This document shows positions 57,269 through 64,000 of a DNA stretch of 64,000 nt, one piece after another. The number at the start of each line of letters is the position of its first letter. Positions within the stretch are counted from its first letter, which is position 1. The stretch is from CAVVDY01 sp963815775 (lineage in GTDB: Bacteria > Acidobacteriota > Terriglobia > Terriglobales > Acidobacteriaceae). The stretch covers positions 62,001 to 126,000 of the forward strand of contig CAWFIB010000011.1 in assembly GCA_963815775.1 (NCBI GenBank), written 5' to 3'. Below the pieces are notes generated by a model. That model had not been told where the DNA came from and did not search any database. It was given only the letters and a program-made list of their open reading frames with translations. A program made the position numbers and the translations under genes.

Positions 57269-58603
57269 TTACAGTGCCTGTTCCACCGACTGTATATCCA
57301 CCAGCCCGCGGCAGCCGTACAGCGCCGGAATAACCTCCGCCGCGGGATGCTTGCGCCGCAGGTCGGCGACTTTCTTGGTGCCCGCGCGATAGGCAGGCAG
57401 ATACATGCGGCCCAGCAGAGGATGGCGGCCCCATGCGCCGGACAGTTTGTCGGCGCGCTCTTGGCTGACCAGGAAATCGCGGCGCAGCGTCTTGGCAACT
57501 TCGTCCTGCGCAGCTCCCTTCCCCCACGTCAGGTACGACGACTGGTTCTTGGCGTCGTCTTGCAATAGCGCCAGCAGAACGCCGATCTGCATGTCTTCGT
57601 CGGGCAACTGCTCCACGTCGTTCACGCCATAAGCCATGAGGATCGCGTTGTTGGCGATGCCCTCAAACAGGCTCGCGGCGCGAGTGTTCATGGTGAGCAC
57701 AGTCGACTCGAAGCCCGCCAGCTTGCGGAAATACAAGTTCTGCAAGTATGCAAACGTCGTTACGTGCCCGGGCACAACTTCGTGGCTGACAAGCTGCTGG
57801 AACTCGGGAAAGGAAATCTGCAGCGAGGCATTGATCTCGTAGGTGGCTTCGTACTTCGGCGAGCCGTCGGCGTTGCGCGCACGGCCAACGTAGTTCATCG
57901 AGCCGGAGAACCACGCTTCCTTGATGGGCAGGAAGTCGATGTTGGCGCGCGGCACCGGCGAAAATTCCCTTGGTAAGTGAGGCATGACGTTGGCAGCGCT
58001 GAGCTGATCGAACTGCGCGATCACGGCTGCTCCCAGCGCCCGCACCGATCCCATGGGAACGATGCGCTCGTGGCGCCAGGCATCAACGCTGGCCAGCAGC
58101 GACTCGCGCGAGGTCGACGGATAGCCGGCCCTGCCCAATAGTTCGGCCACGCGGTCGCGCTTCTTCTCCGGCGAGGAGGGCTCAGGAGCGCGCGCGGTCG
58201 AGGCCAGCACACAGCGCTCATACGGCACCGCCGGACCGTTGCCCAGAATTTCCATTGCCAGGTCCCACATCACTTCGAGACAGTCGGCGAGGCCTTCGAA
58301 GTAGGCTTTCGCCAAAGCGGGCTGCGAAGCGGCGCTCTTACGTACACCGGCAATGGCAGCCGGTATATCGACCGCGCGCAGATACTCGTCCACCGCCTTG
58401 CGATCAATGCTCTTGCCGGAGACGCCTCCGGTCTCGCGCAGGCGTGCCGCCGCAGGCACGGTGTAGGCAGCAGGCAGCGGTTCATCGGAGAACCATGAGT
58501 CGGCGATGAAGCGTCCGGTGCCGGAGGGGCACATCACGTCACCGCCCCAAAGTGTATCGATGCCGAGGATGGCATCTGCAATATACCTTCCTACCTGATC
58601 CAT
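57269..58603 (-). CDS. DUF885-like metallopeptidase coupled to an OPT transporter
   Basis: 444 residues from the ATG at 58603, which overlaps the OPT stop by one base (TAATG). The zinc-site motif SHEVVPGHVTTFAYLQ (HExxPGH) and downstream Glu in LFEGIANNAIL match the DUF885 peptidase group. There is no signal peptide, so it acts in the cytoplasm. Coupling with an oligopeptide transporter suggests it cuts the imported peptides. It lacks the usual long DUF885 N-terminus. Confidence 0.75.
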   Translation of the reverse strand: MDQVGRYIADAILGIDTLWGGDVMCPSGTGRFIADSWFSDEPLPAAYTVPAAARLRETGGVSGKSIDRKAVDEYLRAVDIPAAIAGVRKSAASQPALAKAYFEGLADCLEVMWDLAMEILGNGPAVPYERCVLASTARAPEPSSPEKKRDRVAELLGRAGYPSTSRESLLASVDAWRHERIVPMGSVRALGAAVIAQFDQLSAANVMPHLPREFSPVPRANIDFLPIKEAWFSGSMNYVGRARNADGSPKYEATYEINASLQISFPEFQQLVSHEVVPGHVTTFAYLQNLYFRKLAGFESTVLTMNTRAASLFEGIANNAILMAYGVNDVEQLPDEDMQIGVLLALLQDDAKNQSSYLTWGKGAAQDEVAKTLRRDFLVSQERADKLSGAWGRHPLLGRMYLPAYRAGTKKVADLRRKHPAAEVIPALYGCRGLVDIQSVEQAL

Positions 58604-60621
58604 TAGGCGACCTTCTTTCTTTGAACTGAGCTGAACCATAGATAGAGACACAGTGCCACAAACATGATGGCGGAAACGGTCTGCGATATGGGTTCGTTGT
58701 TATAGAAGGGAGTCTGGATGAGCTCCTCCCGATAATTCGGCAGCAGACGCAGCGCCGCGCCGAAGACACCGCCCAGCGCGCCGCCCGCCATCAGTCCTCC
58801 AGCGACGATGACACCCCGCTCGCGTATGCTGCGACCCTGTTCCCCGCCCGTCTTGTCTGCGCGCTTGTTGACCAGGTGCGAGACGAAGCCGCCGGCGAGA
58901 ATCGGGGTGGTCAGTTGCAGCGGCAGGTAGATTCCGAGGGCGAAGACCATGGAGGAAAGCCCAAGCATCTCCAGCACGACGGTAACCATGGCGCCGATGC
59001 CAAACAGTACATAAGCAACCGGCTGGCCGCTCATGAAGCCTTCGACGATGGCCTTCAGTGCAGAGGCCTGGGGCGCGACCAGCACCTGGCGCATGTCGCC
59101 CGGGGCAGCCTCTCCGAACTGAAACGCCTTAGCCAGCAGCACGATGGTCAGGCCGGCGGTGATGGCCGCGGCGACCACGCCGATGAACTTTACTTTTTCC
59201 TGCGCCGCGGGTGTAGACCCGATCCAGTAACCCGCCTTGAGATCGGTGATGAACTGCCCCGAGACGCACAGGGCGACACAAACCATGCCGGCAAGCGCCA
59301 TCACAAAGAACATGCCAGTGGTGCCGGAGAGACCGAACTTCAGCAGCACGACAGCCGAGACAATCACGGTCAGCAGGGTCATGCCGGACGCCGGGTTATT
59401 GGCGGTTGCGGCAATGGCGTTGGCCGCCACGGTGGTGAAGAAGAAGGCGAAGAGCAGGGTCAGGGCCAGGCCGATGGCGATCACGCTCCAGCTGACGTGC
59501 AGTTGCCCGTAGAAGATCGCTACGGCGAGCGCACCCACCACCACGCCCAGGAGTATGCCGAGGATGGGAATGTCGCGGTCGGTCCGCTCCATGTGCGGAG
59601 CTTCGCCATGGCGGAAGGCATGCAGCGCGATGCCGAACGATCCGGCAACTACCCGCAGCGACTTGAGGATTCCCACCAGTCCGGCAGCCGCAATGGCGCC
59701 GACTCCGATGTAGCGCACATAGAAGCGATAGATCTCAGCGGCGCTCATGTGCGAGATGGGCATCGTGGCCGGATAAACCATGACATCGCCCATGTGGCTG
59801 CCGATGAACCAGATCGCCGGGACCAGCACGAAGTTGACCAGCACGCCGCCGGCGCAAAAGATCATGGCGATCCGCAGGCCCATCACGTAGCCCAGCCCCA
59901 GGATGAAGCCGATGGCGTCGAAGTTGAACACCATGCGATTGCGGTCGGCCAGGTTCTTCATCACCGGGACGAACTGAAAGTTCAGGTACTCCTTCCAGAC
60001 GTGGAAGGTGGTGACGAAGAAGTCGTAAACCGCGGCAATGCAGGTGGCTTGCAGCAAAAGCCTGGCCTGCGATCCGCCCTTCTCGCCCGTGACCAGGACT
60101 TCAGTGATGGCGGTGGCCTCCGGGAAAGGCAGCTTGCCGTGTTGCTCCTGCACGAAGTAGCGGCGCAACGGGATCAGAAAGAGAACGCCCAGGCAGCCGC
60201 CGGCGAGGCAGATGAAGATGGTCTGCACCGGATGCGGATCGAGGTGAAGAATGTAGAGCGCCGGAATAGTGAAGACGGCGCCGGCGACCACGCTGCCGGA
60301 GGCGGCACCGATGCCGGTGATGATCACGTTCTCCAGCACCGTGGAACGGCGCTTGTAAACCCGAGCCAGACCGATTGCCAGAATCGAGATCGGAATCGCC
60401 GCCTCCATTCCCTGCCCGACCTTCAGGGCGGAATAAGCGGACGCGACGCTGAAGATCACACACAGCACCACGCCCCAGCCCACGGAGCGCCAGGTCAGCT
60501 CGGGAAGCTTGGCGGAGGCCGCGACCGGCGGCGAATACTGTTCGCCGGGCTGCAGTGGAGTGTAGGCGTTGGCTGGAAGAGACAAGGCTGGTTCGGGTGG
60601 TTTGACCGCGACAGTGGTCAT
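58603..60621 (-). CDS. OPT-family oligopeptide transporter
   Basis: 672 residues from the ATG at 60621 (AGGAG 9 bases upstream). About 15-16 membrane segments. Motifs of the bacterial OPT group: LTWRSVGWGVVLCVIFSVASAYSALKVGQGMEAAIPISILAIG, EQHGKLPFPEATAITEVL, NPASGMTLLTVIVSA, and QFITDLKAGYWIGSTPAAQEKVKF. It takes up peptides or metal-peptide complexes by proton symport. It is first in a two-gene operon with the DUF885-like peptidase. Confidence 0.9.
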   Translation of the reverse strand: MTTVAVKPPEPALSLPANAYTPLQPGEQYSPPVAASAKLPELTWRSVGWGVVLCVIFSVASAYSALKVGQGMEAAIPISILAIGLARVYKRRSTVLENVIITGIGAASGSVVAGAVFTIPALYILHLDPHPVQTIFICLAGGCLGVLFLIPLRRYFVQEQHGKLPFPEATAITEVLVTGEKGGSQARLLLQATCIAAVYDFFVTTFHVWKEYLNFQFVPVMKNLADRNRMVFNFDAIGFILGLGYVMGLRIAMIFCAGGVLVNFVLVPAIWFIGSHMGDVMVYPATMPISHMSAAEIYRFYVRYIGVGAIAAAGLVGILKSLRVVAGSFGIALHAFRHGEAPHMERTDRDIPILGILLGVVVGALAVAIFYGQLHVSWSVIAIGLALTLLFAFFFTTVAANAIAATANNPASGMTLLTVIVSAVVLLKFGLSGTTGMFFVMALAGMVCVALCVSGQFITDLKAGYWIGSTPAAQEKVKFIGVVAAAITAGLTIVLLAKAFQFGEAAPGDMRQVLVAPQASALKAIVEGFMSGQPVAYVLFGIGAMVTVVLEMLGLSSMVFALGIYLPLQLTTPILAGGFVSHLVNKRADKTGGEQGRSIRERGVIVAGGLMAGGALGGVFGAALRLLPNYREELIQTPFYNNEPISQTVSAIMFVALCLYLWFSSVQRKKVA

Positions 60622-60900
60622 GCAGAAAGCTCCTGACAAACTGGCCAGCAGGAATTATAGAGGCCTGGAAACCCGCGAAATGTGACCGAGATAACCGAGC
60701 ACAGTGACGAGGTCACGGGCCGGCTCGCCATTCGTCGGCTCAGTATACCGGCGATGGCAAGCCCAGCAGATTCGAAGTAGCCAGAGATTGGGATGGCCGG
60801 AGGCGCGTCGTTCTAAGCCGCAATTGTAATAGCTTGAACTCGACCTTACGGACGGCGTTAGCAAGCCTCCATTTGTCGGACAGAGACTGGTATCGATTGG

Positions 60901-60946
60901 GGGATGTTGAGCGTGATGGGGATGTTGAGCGTAATGGCGATGTTAC
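60901..60946. repeat. 18-bp tandem repeat, two and a half copies
   Basis: GGGATGTTGAGCGTGATG, then GGGATGTTGAGCGTAATG, then GCGATGTTAC. It sits 14 bases past the stop of the GloVer gene, in the 338-base gap 60622-60959. The rest of that gap shows no gene. Confidence 0.85.
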
Positions 60947-60959
60947 ACCAGTTGTTCCG

Positions 60960-62162
60960 CTATGGCGTGATCGTCCACACCGTGCCGAGCTGCTGTGAGC
61001 CACCCTGCGCGGTGGTGCCGTACAGACTACCGTCTGTGTCAATGGTGACGTTGCTGAGCGGATACACTCCGTCACCTCCTCCCGCGAAGTCATGCAATGA
61101 CGTATAGGTCCAGCCATTACCGGTGCTAGTCAGCTTAAAGATGCTACCGAGCGCATGCGCGCCGCCGCACTTCGTAGTGCCATAAAGATTCCGGGCGGCA
61201 TCCAAAGTTAGCGATGCTTGGGGGCCGCACCCGCCGTCAGCGCTGCCGGCAAAGCTGTAGAGCAGCGTGAAGGTCCAACCATTGCCAGAAGGCGAGAGCT
61301 CGAAAGCCGTACCTGCGCCTTGGCCGCCGTCCACACTGGTAGTGCCATAAAGATTGCCAGAGGCATCCATCACGAGACCGCCAGTAGGGAAGCGCCCGTC
61401 ACTGGTGTCTTGAAAGTTATAAAGAACCGTCTCTACCCATCCCGTCCCCGGCTTATAGGTCAACTCGAAGACGGAGCCGAAATTGTATAAGCCGCCCACG
61501 ACAGTCGTGCCGAAAAAGTTGCCTTTACCATCGGAGATGACTCCGTGGTAGGGATTGGCTCCATCGAGCCCGGAGAAGCTGTAAATGACGCTTTCTGTGT
61601 ACTGGTTCCCCGAATGTATGACTTGGTAGACCGTACCGAGATCGTTTTCACCCCCATTGATGGTTGTCCCGTAAATGTTGCCCTGCTGGTCCCAGATAAG
61701 GTCGCCATAGCCAGGGTCAGACCCGTCATCAGGAACGCCCTGGAATCGATGGATAACGTTCTCCGTCCAAAGGCAGTTTACGACTTTGCATATCGACAGC
61801 GGAGGTATCAGATCGAAAATGACGCCATGATTGGGGGGCAAGTCGCCAGCAGTGCTATAAAGGTGGCCGTCAGGGCCAAAGACCGCTCTCGCTTCGGGGC
61901 CAAACCCGGTTGAGAGGAAGGAAAGATCCATATTCTCCCAGCCTGACCCGGAACGCGTGAGCTCATACACAACGCCGTTCGGCCCACCGCCATACAAAGT
62001 TCCGTAAAGGTTTCCCCCTCTTATGGTTACTCCCGCGTCTGGGCCTCCGCCGTCATTTCTAGCGAAGTTGTAAATCACGCTGAAGATTTGCGCGTGGCCC
62101 AGTGGGGCGAGGGATGCAAGAAGTGTGATGAGGCTCAAACAGACGAGGCTCTTCCGTTTCAT
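60960..62162 (-). CDS. GloVer-repeat secreted protein (choice-of-anchor type)
   Basis: 400 residues from the ATG at 62162. A signal peptide covers residues 1-24 (KRKSLVCLSLITLLASLAPLGHAQ). Repeats of about 45-55 residues follow, each with a LYGTT or FFGTT box and a G-x-V-F/Y-E-L box: NLYGTLYGGGPNGVVYELT, NIYGTTINGGENDLGTVYQV, NFFGTTVVGGLYNFGSVFELT, NLYGTTSVDGGQGAGTAFELS, NLYGTTKCGGAHALGSIFKLT, SLYGTTAQGGSQQLGTVWTI. The family is strongly expanded in Acidobacteriota and likely forms a surface propeller. Function unknown. Confidence 0.88.
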   Translation of the reverse strand: MKRKSLVCLSLITLLASLAPLGHAQIFSVIYNFARNDGGGPDAGVTIRGGNLYGTLYGGGPNGVVYELTRSGSGWENMDLSFLSTGFGPEARAVFGPDGHLYSTAGDLPPNHGVIFDLIPPLSICKVVNCLWTENVIHRFQGVPDDGSDPGYGDLIWDQQGNIYGTTINGGENDLGTVYQVIHSGNQYTESVIYSFSGLDGANPYHGVISDGKGNFFGTTVVGGLYNFGSVFELTYKPGTGWVETVLYNFQDTSDGRFPTGGLVMDASGNLYGTTSVDGGQGAGTAFELSPSGNGWTFTLLYSFAGSADGGCGPQASLTLDAARNLYGTTKCGGAHALGSIFKLTSTGNGWTYTSLHDFAGGGDGVYPLSNVTIDTDGSLYGTTAQGGSQQLGTVWTITP

Positions 62163-62389
62163 GGCGTGCTCCAGAGTGGGCTGGCAATTCGAGCGATACA
62201 TGTTAACTCAGGCTTCTGCGAGTCAGGCGCAACTCCGCAGAGCGAATGTTGAAAAACGCTGGTTTTTGAAACGTCAGCGAACGGGGATTGCGGTTGTTGT
62301 CGTTAACAGGCGATAGCACTCACAATCCGCCACTCGAAGGTCCGCCTGACAGTAGCGACCCCATCCGACCGCACCATATGGCCGCCTTC

Positions 62390-63922
62390 TTAACGTTGTT
62401 CCGCCGTGGCCGGAAGCGTCGACACCTGGGTTACGTTGACATTCGCCTGCTGCAGGATTTCGGCACAGGAGCGCTCGAAGCGGCTGGTAAAGAATGTGGT
62501 GTGCACTCCCAGCCAGATCATCACTCCGCACAGACCCACCAGGACCCACTTCTCGCGTTGGTCCACGTCTGGTATCTCGCGGTTCTTGGGCTGCGTGATT
62601 GCGCCCTGAAACACCCGCTGATAGGCCCACAACAGATAGCACGCCGAGAGGATGACGCCGGTCGCCGCCCACACTGCCCAGTGAGGCTGGGTCTGGAAGG
62701 TACCGGCCAGCACCATGAACTCGCCCACGAAGCCGCACAACAATGGCAGTCCTATGGAGGCCAGAATCGTAAACAGGAAGAACGACGAATAGGCGGGCAT
62801 GGAGTTGATGAGGCCGCCGAATTCCTTGATCTCAAAGGTGTGACGGCGCTCGTACAACATGCCCACCAGCAGGAACAGCGCGCCGGTGGAGATGCCGTGC
62901 GCCAGCATCACGTAGATCGATCCCTGTAGCGCCAGCAGGTTGAACGAGAAAATCCCCAGCACCACAAATCCCATGTGGCTGACCGAAGAATACGCGACCA
63001 GCCGCTTGAGGTTGGGTTGCACCATGGCGACCAGCGCGCCATAGATGATGCTGATGATGGCCAGCACTCCGATGTAGGGTGCGGCGCGATGCGACGCGTT
63101 GGGGAACAGCGGAAGGCAGAAACGAATCAGACCGTAAGCTCCGGTCTTCAGCAGAACGCCCGCCAGGTCGACCGATCCGGCGGTAGGCGCTTCGGTGTGC
63201 GCGTCGGGCAACCAGGTATGGAAAGGGAAGATCGGCACTTTGATGGCAAAGGCTACGAAGAATCCGAGGAAGAGCCACATCTCGGTGCTGGGACTCAGCG
63301 TTAGCTTCCCACTGTCGATCATCTGCCTGATTGCGACGAAATCAAATGTTCCCGTCTTGGCGTGCAGCCACAGGATGCTGACCACCATGAACACCGATCC
63401 GAACATGGTGTAAATCACGAACTTCACGGCTGCATAAATGCGGCGGCCGTGTCCCCAGATACCGATCAACAGAGCCAGTGGAATCAGCCCGAACTCCCAC
63501 CAGATGAAGAAGACCATCAGATCGAGGGAAACCATAACTCCGATGATGCCCATCTCGAGCAGCAGCAGCAGTATGTGGAATTCTTTGACCTGATGCTTGA
63601 TTTCCTTCCATGAGGCCAGAACGCCGATCGGGGTGAGCAAGGTAATGAGGTGGATGATGAAGATACTGATGCCATCGACGCCGAGGTGATAGTTCATGCC
63701 CCATTGGGGAATCCAGGCGTGGAAGACCTCGAGCTTGAATCCGCTGGAGCCCGGGTGAATGTGATAGACGGGGATGAAGGAGAGCACGAACTCGAGCAAG
63801 GTGACGATGAAGCTGATCCAGCGTATGGCCAGGTGGTCCCGGTCGCCGCGCAAGGGGAGAAGCACCAGGGCGCCGACCAGCGGCAAGAACAGCAGTACCG
63901 TCAGCAGATGTGGAAATTGCAC
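62390..63922 (-). CDS. nuoM: NADH-quinone oxidoreductase subunit M
   Basis: 510 residues, GTG start with GGAG upstream. About 14 membrane segments. NuoM/ND4 motifs: HLGVDGISIFIIHLITLLTPIG, SLDLMVFFIWWEFGLIPLALLIGIWG with the key Glu, and FPFHTWLPDAHTEAPTAGSVDLAGVLLKTGAYGLIRF with the key Lys. It is one of the antiporter-like proton-pumping subunits of complex I. The window ends 78 bases upstream, where the end of nuoL is expected; that is not confirmed. No NuoN follows within the window on this strand. Confidence 0.94.
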   Translation of the reverse strand: MQFPHLLTVLLFLPLVGALVLLPLRGDRDHLAIRWISFIVTLLEFVLSFIPVYHIHPGSSGFKLEVFHAWIPQWGMNYHLGVDGISIFIIHLITLLTPIGVLASWKEIKHQVKEFHILLLLLEMGIIGVMVSLDLMVFFIWWEFGLIPLALLIGIWGHGRRIYAAVKFVIYTMFGSVFMVVSILWLHAKTGTFDFVAIRQMIDSGKLTLSPSTEMWLFLGFFVAFAIKVPIFPFHTWLPDAHTEAPTAGSVDLAGVLLKTGAYGLIRFCLPLFPNASHRAAPYIGVLAIISIIYGALVAMVQPNLKRLVAYSSVSHMGFVVLGIFSFNLLALQGSIYVMLAHGISTGALFLLVGMLYERRHTFEIKEFGGLINSMPAYSSFFLFTILASIGLPLLCGFVGEFMVLAGTFQTQPHWAVWAATGVILSACYLLWAYQRVFQGAITQPKNREIPDVDQREKWVLVGLCGVMIWLGVHTTFFTSRFERSCAEILQQANVNVTQVSTLPATAEQR

Positions 63923-64000
63923 GAAAGACTCCGTGAAGACTGCTTCAATGTTGAATATGAATTCGGCGCCAGCCGCCTGAATAATGTCAACGAGTACTCA

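Noticed and set aside
58876..60636. Very long frame antisense to the OPT gene (also long antisense frames opposite glpX, rpoD, the M28 gene and NDH-2)
   Set aside because: High GC makes antisense frames long. The antisense peptides have no family features; the sense genes are unmistakable.

Overview
The window looks like a chromosomal segment from a high-GC soil-type member of the Acidobacteriota, probably class Terriglobia (Koribacter-like). This rests on an Oar-type TonB-dependent receptor with an N-terminal carboxypeptidase-regulatory-like domain, a GloVer-repeat secreted protein, DUF2089, DUF5666 and DUF1684 proteins, many secreted peptidases and beta-propellers, and many intergenic hairpin and short-repeat families. 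It contains only one RNA gene, tRNA-Lys(UUU), and no phage or insertion sequence. Taxonomy is inferred from gene content; no rRNA is present.

Layout. 1-6 kb: YVTN beta-propeller (cut by the window edge), GT-C membrane glycosyltransferase, ParE/RHH module, mtnP-pfkB nucleoside salvage pair, AbrB-PIN module. 6-16 kb: TetR/SDR divergent pair, DUF1684, trpD, pckA, arsR with a frameshifted SRPBCC gene, a TonB protein, a lipid kinase, and a DUF2089/SHOCT-like stress pair. 16-20 kb: DUF4160/DUF2442 pair, then a Met/Cys-rich leader peptide with attenuator in front of metY-metX. 20-29 kb: SDR, MFS, M28 peptidase, glpX, FAD monooxygenase. 29-39 kb: M1-like peptidase, thiC, a decayed gene, orphan HicB, lnt, S23-type four-helix-bundle gene, prfB with programmed frameshift, second AbrB-PIN module, HIT protein. 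39-44 kb: rpoD and dnaG on the minus strand, YbjQ, tRNA-Lys. 44-52 kb: secreted propeller, YihY, NDH-2, nucleotidyltransferase module, HigA, TIR-TPR protein. 51-64 kb: DUF5666 protein, Oar receptor, PQQ propeller, DUF885-like peptidase coupled to an OPT transporter, GloVer protein, nuoM.

How the genes fit together. Core functions are DNA replication and transcription (dnaG, rpoD), translation termination (prfB), lipoprotein maturation (lnt), gluconeogenesis (pckA, glpX), methionine/tryptophan/thiamine synthesis (metXY, trpD, thiC) and respiration (NDH-2, NuoM). These are mixed with exported peptide- and polymer-scavenging functions (M28, M1, DUF885-like plus OPT, TonB/Oar) and small toxin-antitoxin-like modules.

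The most interesting non-genic structures are two. The first is the metY leader: a nearly leaderless 35-codon Met/Cys-rich peptide followed by mutually exclusive antiterminator and terminator helices. The second is a family of 7-bp tandem repeats that sits at the 3' ends of genes, supplies the stop codon of four genes, often occurs as inverted pairs, brackets the S23-type gene, and has expanded in-frame inside dnaG. Several other dispersed palindromic families (TTCAG-core hairpins, TGTCATCC-ended elements, GGGTGCCCA-ended elements) fill most intergenic gaps.
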